The notes beneath the pieces were generated by a model. The model was not told where the DNA came from. It saw only the letters and a program-made list of their open reading frames with translations, and ran no database searches. Source: Kangiella sediminilitoris (GTDB lineage Bacteria; Pseudomonadota; Gammaproteobacteria; Enterobacterales; Kangiellaceae). Taken from it: a DNA stretch of 64,000 bases. Numbering within the stretch: position 1 is the first letter of the stretch; each line of letters begins with the position of its first letter. Positions 19,422-27,747 of this stretch are shown here, piece by piece. A program made the position numbers and the translations under genes. Location of the stretch: assembly GCF_001708405.1 (NCBI RefSeq), contig NZ_CP012418.1:1323501-1387500 (forward strand), in the 5' to 3' direction.

Positions 19422-21182
19422 ATGAAAAAACTACTCATTATTATCGTAATAGCAGTTGCTATTGCAGCAGGGATTTATTTTTATAAAGGGGGCAAGATCG
19501 ATGGTCTAACTGGCGGTGCATTACCGTCTGATAACCCTGTTCTTGAATATGTCCCAGCGGACACAGTTCTTTTTGCAGGCAGCGTAGAACCTATGGAGTT
19601 CACTAAAGCGCTAGAAATGAGCACGAAAATGGGCTTCGATACATCAGCAATGATGGGCTCAGGCTTTGAAGAAATTCAGGCTGACATTGAAAACGCACCT
19701 GACGCTGCTCGTATGTTAGTTAGCTTGTACGGAAAATACCTTAGCGCTGTAAAAGCAAAGTCAATTAAAGAGTTAGGCTTCCGCAATGAACTTAACATGG
19801 CTTTCTATACAGTAGGCGCATTACCAGTTATTCGTTTTGAACTTGATGGCACTGATGCGTTCACAAAGGCGCTTGAAAACATCGAAACAGATCAGAATGT
19901 TAAGCCAACAGTTAACACCGTAAATGGTGTTGAATACCGCGAATACAGCATGAATGACGGCGCTGAAGAAGTTCCTTTCCAGCTAATCATCGCGAGTCAC
20001 GACAACCAGGCGATTATCACAGTTAACACTCTTTTGGATGACGCAAAAGATTTGCAGGTTACTCTAAGTGAAAAGCCTACTACGAATATCCTTGATGGTG
20101 GTGCATTAAACGAAGTTGCTTCTGATAATGGTTACTTAGGATACTCAATTTTTATGCTTGATAACCTTGCTATTGTGGATGGCATTACTAAGCCAACTGC
20201 AAACTCTTTCGGTAAAGGCCTTCAAGATTTGATGGGTGCATATGGTGCAGCTAACGAAATGGCTGACATCCAAACAGAAGCATGTAATACAGAGCTAACA
20301 GGACTTACTAAAAACTGGCCTCTACTTTCAGCTGGTTACACTGAGTTTGATGACAGCAACGCAAGCTACAAAATGGTCCTGAAAGGCACTAACCTTGAAT
20401 TAATGGACACATTAGGAAAGCTTCGTGGCCACATCTCTAACAACATTTCTAATCAAGATTATGTTATGAGCTTTGGTCTAGGTTTAGATATGGATCAAAT
20501 CGTTCCTGTGATTACAACTGTATGGGAAGGTTTAACCAAAGAAGATTTCTCATGCCCTCCTCTAGCTGAAATGCAAGCAGGCTTGCGTCAGTCTAATCCG
20601 ATGATGCTTGGCATGATGTCAGGTATGGTTGCTGGCATTAAAGGCGCAGGTTTCAGTGTTGTTGAAATGGACGAAAGTGCTCTTTCTAACGTTGATAGCA
20701 ACCCAATGGCATTTATGCAAAACAGCCAAGTCATGGTAACGATTACTGCAGAAAAGCCACAAAACCTTCTACAGTCTCTAGGCATGTATGCTCCTGAGCT
20801 AGCTCAGCTGAAGTTAGAAGATGGCGGCGAACCTCAGACATTGCCAATGGGAATGGGCTCTGAAACTAAAATTGCTCTTCGTGGCCATGATCTAATCATG
20901 ATGATGGGTAACACTGATGCACTTGCAGGTAAACTTACCAGCAATGACAGCATGGAGAAAAATGGCTTAATGAGCTTCACTATGGACTTCAAAAAGTATA
21001 TGTCTCTCATGGAGCAAGCCATGGCTTCAGCAGCAGAAGAAGCGAATGGTGAGAGCAAAACTATGCTAGAAGAGCAAAAAGAAGTTTTCGCTGAACTTAA
21101 GAAAGCAGACGGTACAATCAAAGGTACTTTCGATATTAAAGATTCTGGTATCGTAACTGAAAGCAAGTTCCACGCTAAATAA
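19422..21182 (+). CDS. unrecognised membrane-anchored, Met-rich periplasmic protein
   Basis: Not recognised. The 587-residue product starts at ATG 19422 after a GAAGGA ribosome site; the longer frame from 19389 has no such site. Residues 1-20 are a single hydrophobic helix (LLIIIVIAVAIAAGIYF) without a cleavage motif, so it is probably an N-terminally anchored periplasmic protein. The rest is soluble, with a LEYVPADTVLFAGSVEPMEF opening, repeated Asp/Glu-rich beta-like segments and unusually many methionines (for example NPMMLGMMSGMVAG and DLIMMMGNTDAL). Residues about 535-565 look coiled-coil. The repeated strand-helix pattern recalls DUF3352-type proteins, but I cannot confirm this. Codon use looks even and highly expressed. 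It ends in a strong terminator. Confidence 0.75.
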   Translation: MKKLLIIIVIAVAIAAGIYFYKGGKIDGLTGGALPSDNPVLEYVPADTVLFAGSVEPMEFTKALEMSTKMGFDTSAMMGSGFEEIQADIENAPDAARMLVSLYGKYLSAVKAKSIKELGFRNELNMAFYTVGALPVIRFELDGTDAFTKALENIETDQNVKPTVNTVNGVEYREYSMNDGAEEVPFQLIIASHDNQAIITVNTLLDDAKDLQVTLSEKPTTNILDGGALNEVASDNGYLGYSIFMLDNLAIVDGITKPTANSFGKGLQDLMGAYGAANEMADIQTEACNTELTGLTKNWPLLSAGYTEFDDSNASYKMVLKGTNLELMDTLGKLRGHISNNISNQDYVMSFGLGLDMDQIVPVITTVWEGLTKEDFSCPPLAEMQAGLRQSNPMMLGMMSGMVAGIKGAGFSVVEMDESALSNVDSNPMAFMQNSQVMVTITAEKPQNLLQSLGMYAPELAQLKLEDGGEPQTLPMGMGSETKIALRGHDLIMMMGNTDALAGKLTSNDSMEKNGLMSFTMDFKKYMSLMEQAMASAAEEANGESKTMLEEQKEVFAELKKADGTIKGTFDIKDSGIVTESKFHAK

Positions 21183-21205
21183 GTTACAATAGTATCTTGC
21201 TCAAT

Positions 21206-21235
21206 AAAAAAGCCCAGCAATTAGCTGGGCTTTTT
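21206..21235. terminator. bidirectional terminator
   Basis: AAAAAAGCCCAGC / GCTGGGCTTTTT with loop AATTA; A and T runs on both sides, serving the converging 587-residue protein and methionine gamma-lyase genes. Confidence 0.9.
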
Positions 21236-21252
21236 ATTTCATGAGTTAATTA

Positions 21253-22461
21253 TTAAGCGACTTTAATTTTCATCTTTTGCAACGCCTGCTCGAGGTCACC
21301 AATAATATCATCGGCATGTTCCAGGCCTACAGAAATACGAATTAATGTTTCACTGATGCCTGCCTCTGCTCTTTCCTCAGGAGTATAGGTGGAGTGCGTC
21401 ATCGAAGCTGGATGCTGAATTAAAGTTTCAGCGTCACCTAAACTAACAGCGATATGACAAAGCTCAAGCTGATTCATAAAGCGCACCGCATCATCGAATC
21501 CACCACTGACTTCAAATGCAATGACTCCACCAGCTCTTTTCATCTGCTTACCAATCAAATGATTCGCAGGGTGACTTTTAAGCCCCGGATAATAAACGGC
21601 TTCAATATCAGGGTGAGCGCTCAGGTAGTCCGCCAGTTTTTCAGCGTTGTCACAATGTCGCTCGACACGTACGGATAATGTTTTAAGCCCACGACAGATT
21701 AACCATGCATCATTTGGGCTCATAGTTGCGCCCATATCCTTCTGCGTGGTCATCTTAATATGCTCGATTTGCTCGGCCGAACCACATACAATCCCACCAA
21801 TGACGTCACCATGTCCATTAAGATACTTAGTAGCACTGTGAATAATTAAATCCATTCCAAAGTCGCTAGGTTGCTGAAGGACCGGAGACATAAAGGTGTT
21901 ATCCATGACCGTTAATAAATCATGCTTTTTAGCAATTTGATTGATACCTTCCATATCCGCGCAAACCATATTTGGATTGATCGGTGTTTCAAAATAAATA
22001 AGTTTTGTATTCTCTTTGACTGCATCTTCTACTTCCGACAAATCGGTAATATCGACAAACGTTACTTCAATACCAAAATCGGCAAATTTATGGTTAATTA
22101 ATGCAAAACTACATCCATATAGCGCCGAAGAAGCAACAAGATGATCGCCTTGTTTCAGGTTAGCCAAAAGCGTTGCTGATACAGCTCCCATGCCTGAGCC
22201 AAACGCTGCGGCATCTTCGGTATTTTCAAGAGCAGCCATTTTTTGCTCAAGTTCACGAACCGTTGGGTTTCCTAAACGACTGTAAATATAGCCTTGCTCT
22301 TCACCAGCAAATCGATTTGCACCTTGCTGCACATTGTCAAAGATAAAGGTAGAAGTTTGGTGTATTGGTGTAGCGAGGGAACCAAAGCTAGGGTCACCCA
22401 CTCTTCCTGCATGAATTGCCCGGGTTTCAATATTATTAAAATGACTTTTAGAAGAACTCAT
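21253..22461 (-). CDS. methionine gamma-lyase (trans-sulphuration PLP enzyme)
   Basis: A 402-residue Cys/Met metabolism PLP enzyme. The PLP lysine is K212 in HSATKYLNGHGD, and MDNTFMSP is conserved. C117 in SALYGCSFALINH matches the active-site cysteine typical of methionine gamma-lyase rather than cystathionine gamma-synthase or beta-lyase. The expected reaction is methionine to methanethiol, 2-oxobutyrate and ammonia. The start at ATG 22461 is supported by GAGG nine bases upstream; the frame also runs back to a GTG at 22476. It is 32 bases downstream of an Lrp-type regulator on the same strand, so the two form an operon. Confidence 0.9.
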   Translation of the reverse strand: MSSSKSHFNNIETRAIHAGRVGDPSFGSLATPIHQTSTFIFDNVQQGANRFAGEEQGYIYSRLGNPTVRELEQKMAALENTEDAAAFGSGMGAVSATLLANLKQGDHLVASSALYGCSFALINHKFADFGIEVTFVDITDLSEVEDAVKENTKLIYFETPINPNMVCADMEGINQIAKKHDLLTVMDNTFMSPVLQQPSDFGMDLIIHSATKYLNGHGDVIGGIVCGSAEQIEHIKMTTQKDMGATMSPNDAWLICRGLKTLSVRVERHCDNAEKLADYLSAHPDIEAVYYPGLKSHPANHLIGKQMKRAGGVIAFEVSGGFDDAVRFMNQLELCHIAVSLGDAETLIQHPASMTHSTYTPEERAEAGISETLIRISVGLEHADDIIGDLEQALQKMKIKVA

Positions 22462-22493
22462 ACTTACAAACCTCACTTATAATGAATATAAGC

Positions 22494-22976
22494 TTAGTCT
22501 TCGAGTATGATAGCCGTCGTTGTTTTTACTTCTTTTAGCACGAGGCTTGTATGAATTCGAGCAACACCCTCAAGTGGTATCATTTTCTCGGAGACAAAGC
22601 TTTCTAAAGACTGGGTATTGCGAACAGCGACTTTAAGCAAATAGTCATACTCGCCGGTCACGTTATGACATTCCAATACCTCAGGCCATGATTTAACTGT
22701 AGCCAGTACTGTCTGGATTTGTTCCGAGTTATGGAGCTGCAGACTGAACTCAACAAAGCATAAGTTATCAAAACCCAGCCTATGCCTATCAACCAAAGCC
22801 GCATACTGATGAATGAAACCTTCTTGCTCCAGACGTTTCACACGAGCGTGCGTTGCCGGAGGTGATAAGTTTATTCGTTTAGCCAACTCGGAGTTACTCA
22901 AACGTCCTTCCAGTTGTAAAAGATTTAAAATCTTTTTATCGACAGTATCTAGCGTACCTTGTGATGATTTTATCAT
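22494..22976 (-). CDS. Lrp/AsnC-family regulator
   Basis: A 160-residue Lrp-type protein: N-terminal helix-turn-helix (LDTVDKKILNLLQLEGRLSNSELAKRINLSPPATHARVKRLEQEGFI) and a C-terminal RAM ligand-binding domain (VLECHNVTGEYDYLLKVAV). Because it lies directly upstream of methionine gamma-lyase, methionine or a related amino acid is the probable effector. That is inference from context. Confidence 0.92.
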   Translation of the reverse strand: MIKSSQGTLDTVDKKILNLLQLEGRLSNSELAKRINLSPPATHARVKRLEQEGFIHQYAALVDRHRLGFDNLCFVEFSLQLHNSEQIQTVLATVKSWPEVLECHNVTGEYDYLLKVAVRNTQSLESFVSEKMIPLEGVARIHTSLVLKEVKTTTAIILED

Positions 22977-23160
22977 CTCACCCCCACAAAAAAGAAGATT
23001 ATTAGCCTAAATGTATCATAAATAAGAACAATGTAACTAATTATCGACTAATTACTTAATTAAATTAACAATACTTTATTGCAACTTAACCTTTAACGAA
23101 TAATAGCAAGCTGATAGACTGAACTCAGACCAGATAAATCAACCTATCACAGGAAATTTC

Positions 23161-23952
23161 TTGCAAAAAGAAGCAGTTATACTCATTCACGGTATGGGAA
23201 GAACCCATCGCTCAATGAGAAAGCTCGAAACCTTTTTAAAATCAAAGGGCTACATTACCTATAACCGTAGCTATCCTTCTACTGTGGCTAACGTAGAGAG
23301 GTCTGCTGTGCATTATATAAATTCAGCACTTGCAACTCTTGCCCACGAGAATATATCCAAAGTCCACTTTGTAACTCATAGCTTAGGTGGACTGCTTGTG
23401 CGTTATTTCCTGTCTAATCATCAAATAAAAAAACTTGGTCGAGTGGTGATGTTAGCGCCACCTAATCAAGGTTCAGAGGTAGCCGAACGGTATCAGGAGA
23501 AGTTTTGGTATAAATGGATAACCGGAGTACCAGGACAACAGTTACAACAAACCAACAATCGACTTTTGAGGGATATGAAACCCCTCAAAACTGAAGTTGG
23601 AATCATTGCCGGAATAAAATCCTCAGATCCCTGGTTTAATCATGTATTTCAATACGCTCATGACGGTAAGGTTTCAGTTGAAGGAGCTAAATTACCCGAA
23701 ATGACAGAAATGATTAAAGTCCCTCACGGCCACACATTCATCATGAATAAAACCAGCGTTAAAAATCATATAGCTAACTTTCTTGCTTCCGGTAACTTCT
23801 TCCGTCCCAGCCCGAAAATATCAATATTTGATCTGGTAAAAGAACAGCAATCAGAGGGACTTAAGTCACCTTTGTTAACAGATGGAGAGCTTCTTCAGCC
23901 CTCTCAGAAGGAACAAAAATATGATCGTGATGATAAGCCGCAACAACGTTAG
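23161..23952 (+). CDS. alpha/beta hydrolase, lipase-like
   Basis: A 263-residue alpha/beta hydrolase with the oxyanion segment ILIHGMGR, nucleophile elbow VTHSLGG (S74) and a likely catalytic histidine in PHGHTFIM. No signal peptide, so cytosolic. Translation appears to begin at TTG 23161, which has AGGA seven bases upstream; the first ATG falls inside the HGMG motif. Residues after about 230 form a charged, unstructured tail encoded opposite the end of the ACT-domain gene. The last 92 bases overlap that gene, which is unusual. The substrate is unknown; related proteins are annotated as lipases or esterases. Confidence 0.8.
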   Translation: MQKEAVILIHGMGRTHRSMRKLETFLKSKGYITYNRSYPSTVANVERSAVHYINSALATLAHENISKVHFVTHSLGGLLVRYFLSNHQIKKLGRVVMLAPPNQGSEVAERYQEKFWYKWITGVPGQQLQQTNNRLLRDMKPLKTEVGIIAGIKSSDPWFNHVFQYAHDGKVSVEGAKLPEMTEMIKVPHGHTFIMNKTSVKNHIANFLASGNFFRPSPKISIFDLVKEQQSEGLKSPLLTDGELLQPSQKEQKYDRDDKPQQR

Positions 23953-24244
23953 CACTAATATCTGCTTCAGTTAATATTTTAGTGATAGCTGCTGTCATAC
24001 CAACCGCACTTAAGCTTGAATGCACCTTCAAAGTAATTAGCCTCATAACCAGGCTATAGCTGAGCCCAGCCACGTCGGCCTCTTCCTTCCGACAAATTAC
24101 TGTTAATCCTTCAGGCTCCTTAAAGGTTCCTAACGGTGAAATACCTGTAGGAATACTATTCTTAGTGAAGCAAAATACATAGTTACCCGGTATGAGCTCA
24201 GGTTTAAGATCGGATAAGAGAACGGATAAATCACTTATACTCAT
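23861..24244 (-). CDS. ACT-domain protein
   Basis: A 127-residue stand-alone ACT-type protein. It has a conserved opening (LKPELIPGNYVFCF) and a C-terminal ACT ligand-binding segment (GMTAAITKILTEADISANVVAAYHHDHIFVPSERAEEALHLL). Relatives are often described as ACT-domain or aspartate-kinase-like regulators; no enzyme domain is attached. The start is ATG 24244 with GGAGG five bases upstream; a TTG at 24256 is spurious. The gene begins directly after the terminator of the upstream S9 peptidase, so it may depend on read-through or an internal promoter. Confidence 0.8.
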   Translation of the reverse strand: MSISDLSVLLSDLKPELIPGNYVFCFTKNSIPTGISPLGTFKEPEGLTVICRKEEADVAGLSYSLVMRLITLKVHSSLSAVGMTAAITKILTEADISANVVAAYHHDHIFVPSERAEEALHLLTKVT

Positions 24245-24252
24245 AACAGCCT

Positions 24253-24288
24253 CCAAAAAAAATCCTGCAACTCAGGCAAGTTGCAGGA
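24253..24288 (-). terminator. intrinsic terminator after the S9 peptidase gene
   Basis: Stem TCCTGCAACT / AGTTGCAGGA (24263-24272 and 24279-24288), then eight T on the minus strand. The T run abuts the ribosome site of the next gene. Confidence 0.88.
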
Positions 24289-24320
24289 CTATCATTATCA
24301 CTTTAAAAGAGAGGTCCGGA

Positions 24321-26381
24321 CTAATCTTTAGAACCTTCCTCGCCCTTTTCCTCTTCAAGCTTTTCTTCGTGATTTAGGTCATATGCAGGTGGTTCACCAC
24401 CATCACCTTTGAGGTAATGATTCATCCAGCGCTCCATACGCAAAGAGTAATCGTATTGCCCCGCAGCTTTTTTATTACCATGACCTTCACCAGGGTACAG
24501 CACTAATCGAACAGGAGCCTGTCCCAGTGTTTTTACGTAACGGTATAGCTCCATAGACTGTGATGGGTGAACGCGAGTGTCTGAATCACCATGCATAATC
24601 AATAACGGAGTATTAGCATTTTTGACGTGATAAATAGGACTAGTTTCAAGCATCCACTGATAATCATCCCATGGCCATGCACGAGCATGAACTGCATGCA
24701 TCTCATTTGGTATATCGGTAGTACCGAACTTTGATAGCTGGTTAGAAATGCCAACGAACATAACCGCCGCAGCATAGTGCTCAGAAAGCTTTGTCGCCGA
24801 CCATGCTGTAGCATAACCGCCATAGGAGCCACCAGTAATACCTACTTTATCTGAGTCCACCATCCCTTTTTCAACCAAGGCCAATTTACCGTCCAGGATA
24901 TCTGTAAACTCTGGATCTGCATATGCATTCTGGTCAAGACGCGCGAACTCATCACCTCTACCCGTGCTTCCTCGATAGTTTGGAATAAAAGCAAAGTAGC
25001 CTTGAGCTGACATTGCCTGAATTGGTGAAGAGTAACCAGTATTCCAGCCATTTGAGCGGTGAGCTTCAGGACCACCATGGATGTAAGCAATCATTGGGTA
25101 ACGGTCATCGTCGTCATAATCCAGTGGGTATACCAAAACCCCCTGAATTTTGAGTCCGTCACGAGCTTCGTACTCGAACGCCTCCTGTTTAGCCAGCTCA
25201 ACATCATCAAGCCATGGGTTAGAGTTAGTAAGACGCTGCATTCCTGCCGCTGTCACTGCAAACAGTTCTCGAGGATGTTTAGCCGTATCGGCAAGAACAT
25301 AGATGGCACCATTATTGGCAACGCTCATTCCACGTTGAATGGCTTGACCATAATCAACCACAACACGATCCGCAATTCGACGCTTTACTGCTGATTTCAC
25401 CACTCTGCTTTCCAGTCCCTTGTGCTCGATGTAAATCAAATCATCGTCATGCCATGCAATATCCATGACGTGGCTATCAGTGTTTTTTACTTTTTTGAAA
25501 ATATCACCGCTATCAACATTACCAACATATACCGCACCGGCCGTTGGATCGTTGTAATCATTAGCTCCCAGGAATGCTACATCTTTGCCGTCAGTTGACC
25601 AGATAGCTTTGCCCTGCTTTCCTTCAGTTTTAAATTCAGTAACAACATCGCCATCTAACTCAATGATTTGAAGCGTCTTCTTCATGTAAATATCATCAAT
25701 GAGTGGTGTAGGAGACGTTTGGATTAGGAGCTGGTCATTGACCGGACTGAATTGAGCGCTCAGAACGCTGCCTTCAATATCAATCTTTGCAGGCTTCGCA
25801 TCATCCTCACTCAGTGGATATAGCCAGGCATGGGTATTCTTGATGTCTTCTTCATAAACCTTAGCCTGAAAGCCTTTTTGGACTAATTTCTCAGTGTGTT
25901 CTGGTTGCTCTTCAGGTGCCACAAAAACAAGCTTGTCACCTGCCTTATTCAGAGTATAGGTAGAAATATTGCTTTTTACGCCTACCACTTTTTGTGACTC
26001 TCCGCCGTCAACGGCAATACTGTATATACCGGCGAAAGTATCATCATTTCGCATGGCTATATAATAAATACGCTTACTGTCTTTTGACCAGTGAACCGAG
26101 GCGATATTCACCTTACCGGTGATAAAAGGCTTTGCTTCACCACCCACAGGCTTAACGTATAGCTCTGACCACGCAGGACCGTCATCATCTACATATGGCT
26201 CACGCTTATTGCTTTGAGTATAAGCAATCCATTTGCCATCAGGAGAAACATTTACGGAGTTAACTGATTCAATTTTTGCTATATCTTCAAGTGTCAGCCC
26301 TTTTTTATCAGCAGCCATAGACGAAATAGTAGCTGTTGAAGAAAAAATCGCCAACCCTATGAAAAGTAGGATTTTTTTCAT
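24321..26381 (-). CDS. S9 prolyl-oligopeptidase-family peptidase, secreted
   Basis: A 686-residue serine peptidase of the S9 family (acylaminoacyl- or dipeptidyl-peptidase type). A signal peptide ends at about SSMAA (residue 23). Residues about 30-390 are beta-propeller repeats (VNVSPDGKWIAYTQ, VHWSKDSKRIYYIA), and the C-terminal alpha/beta hydrolase domain has nucleophile GGSYGGYAT (about residue 520), acid HGDSDTRV and histidine GEGHG. It probably degrades short peptides in the periplasm. The acidic, low-complexity C-terminus (EEKLEEEKGEEGSKD) is extra relative to most members. Monocistronic, with its own terminator. Confidence 0.92.
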   Translation of the reverse strand: MKKILLFIGLAIFSSTATISSMAADKKGLTLEDIAKIESVNSVNVSPDGKWIAYTQSNKREPYVDDDGPAWSELYVKPVGGEAKPFITGKVNIASVHWSKDSKRIYYIAMRNDDTFAGIYSIAVDGGESQKVVGVKSNISTYTLNKAGDKLVFVAPEEQPEHTEKLVQKGFQAKVYEEDIKNTHAWLYPLSEDDAKPAKIDIEGSVLSAQFSPVNDQLLIQTSPTPLIDDIYMKKTLQIIELDGDVVTEFKTEGKQGKAIWSTDGKDVAFLGANDYNDPTAGAVYVGNVDSGDIFKKVKNTDSHVMDIAWHDDDLIYIEHKGLESRVVKSAVKRRIADRVVVDYGQAIQRGMSVANNGAIYVLADTAKHPRELFAVTAAGMQRLTNSNPWLDDVELAKQEAFEYEARDGLKIQGVLVYPLDYDDDDRYPMIAYIHGGPEAHRSNGWNTGYSSPIQAMSAQGYFAFIPNYRGSTGRGDEFARLDQNAYADPEFTDILDGKLALVEKGMVDSDKVGITGGSYGGYATAWSATKLSEHYAAAVMFVGISNQLSKFGTTDIPNEMHAVHARAWPWDDYQWMLETSPIYHVKNANTPLLIMHGDSDTRVHPSQSMELYRYVKTLGQAPVRLVLYPGEGHGNKKAAGQYDYSLRMERWMNHYLKGDGGEPPAYDLNHEEKLEEEKGEEGSKD

Positions 26382-26547
26382 TGTAATCTCTTTACTGTCA
26401 GAATTTGCTAGTAAGCATATTAAAAAACGCCTGGCAGATCTAGGCGAACTATAGTTATAGATAGGTAAATGTAACTCAGGATTGTTACAAACTGTTACAA
26501 TTAGCCAATAGCCAAAGAGAAAAGTGTCATTTAAAGTACTTCATAGA

Positions 26548-26650
26548 GTGTAACGGTTATCTTACCCCCTAACCGTACACTCGCATCTCAAAATAACTCC
26601 TTCTCATTTTGAGACGCAATTTCAAGCCCCCATTTTGGGGGCTTTTTTAT
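26548..26650 (+). ncRNA. candidate small RNA with three hairpins
   Basis: Three consecutive inverted repeats in a 275-base gap between two minus-strand genes. Hairpin 1: GTGTAACGGTTA / TAACCGTACAC (26548-26559, 26570-26580), with a C-rich loop TCTTACCCCC. Hairpin 2: GCATCTCAAAAT / ATTTTGAGACGC (26583-26594, 26606-26617), loop AACTCCTTCTC. Hairpin 3: GCCCCC / GGGGGC (26626-26631, 26637-26642), then TTTTTT, a plus-strand terminator. The terminator points away from both neighbouring genes' direction, so it must end a plus-strand transcript. The CUCCUU loop is complementary to a Shine-Dalgarno sequence. No good promoter was identified upstream, so this is a candidate only. Confidence 0.5.
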
Positions 26651-26656
26651 TATAAA

Positions 26657-26920
26657 TCAGTCTGTTAACTGCATTCTTACACAGGCGTCGAAAATTGGAC
26701 GGTATATTTCCTCTAACTCTTCAAAAGTAAAATGATTACCGTGCTTTTGATATAAAGCAGATATAATTGCTTTCTCTCTCTCCGGCTGGCGGGCACTCAT
26801 CCCCTGCTCTTTTTTGTGAGTAATCAATTTATGAACCAGCTCAGCTCTGAGCTCAATCAACTTCACGAGCTGCTCATCCAGCTGATCAATTTGCTCACGA
26901 ACAGAATCTATAGAATACAT
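26657..26920 (-). CDS. chorismate mutase (AroQ class)
   Basis: An 87-residue all-helical AroQ-type chorismate mutase, converting chorismate to prephenate for Phe/Tyr synthesis. The conserved SIDSVREQIDQLDEQLVKLIELRAELV, the KKEQG loop and QPEREKAII carry the usual arginines, lysine and glutamate of the active site. ATG 26920 is used because AAGG lies six bases upstream; the frame continues back to a TTG at 26938. It is a stand-alone domain, not fused to prephenate dehydratase or dehydrogenase, and has no signal peptide. Confidence 0.88.
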   Translation of the reverse strand: MYSIDSVREQIDQLDEQLVKLIELRAELVHKLITHKKEQGMSARQPEREKAIISALYQKHGNHFTFEELEEIYRPIFDACVRMQLTD

Positions 26921-27005
26921 AACTAACCTTGGGAACAATAAGTCGTGGTAACCTGAATTTATTATAGTAGAATTACGCCAAAGATGTTCAATTCGTTACG
27001 TTCTG

Positions 27006-27734
27006 ATGAGTAAAACTGACAATATATATGCTAATCCCATTGGTGAGGTAGAATCTTTTCGCTTTGATCAGCAGGTAGTTGAAGTATTCCCTGACATGAT
27101 TAAGCGATCGGTGCCGGGCTATACCACTATTATTGACGGTATTGGTGAACTGGCACAAAAATATGTGAAGCCAGAGACTCGTATTTATGATCTTGGGTGT
27201 TCCCTTGGGGCCGCAACACTGTCAATCAGACAGGCAGTAAACGATTCCTCATGCGAAATTATTGCTGTCGATAATTCTGAAGCGATGATAGAGCGTTGTC
27301 AGTTAATACAATCTAGCTATAACTTTGAAATGCCTGTAACAGTTCAGGAAACGGACATTAATGATATGGTCTTTGAAAATGCTAGCTTTGTTGTGCTCAA
27401 TTTCACATTGCAGTTTTTACCCAGAGGACAAAGACAGGAACTGATGGATAAGATCTACCAAGGGTTAATAGAGGGCGGCGCTTTAATTCTGTCTGAGAAG
27501 CTGACTATGGGTTTTAAGGAAATTGATGAAAATATCATTGATATCCACCATAACTTTAAAAAGAAGAATGGCTATAGTGACATGGAAATTGCCCAAAAAA
27601 GAGCAGCTTTGGAAAATGTTCTGATTCCGGACACACGAGATGAACATTACAAGCGTTTTAAATCGGCAGGCTTCAGTCAATATGACACCTGGTTCCAACA
27701 TTACAACTTTGCCTCATTAATTGCTGTAAAATAG
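27006..27734 (+). CDS. cmoA: carboxy-S-adenosyl-L-methionine synthase CmoA
   Basis: Makes carboxy-SAM from SAM and prephenate, the donor used by CmoB to modify tRNA wobble uridine 34 (cmo5U). The 242-residue product has the methyltransferase fold with SAM motif IYDLGCSLGAATLSI and the family N-terminus DNIYANPIGEVESFRFDQQVVEVFPDMIKRSVPGY. It is 13 bases upstream of cmoB, the usual operon. The nearby chorismate mutase makes the prephenate co-substrate, though it is transcribed divergently. Confidence 0.97.
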   Translation: MSKTDNIYANPIGEVESFRFDQQVVEVFPDMIKRSVPGYTTIIDGIGELAQKYVKPETRIYDLGCSLGAATLSIRQAVNDSSCEIIAVDNSEAMIERCQLIQSSYNFEMPVTVQETDINDMVFENASFVVLNFTLQFLPRGQRQELMDKIYQGLIEGGALILSEKLTMGFKEIDENIIDIHHNFKKKNGYSDMEIAQKRAALENVLIPDTRDEHYKRFKSAGFSQYDTWFQHYNFASLIAVK

Positions 27735-27747
27735 CCGTTAAATAATT

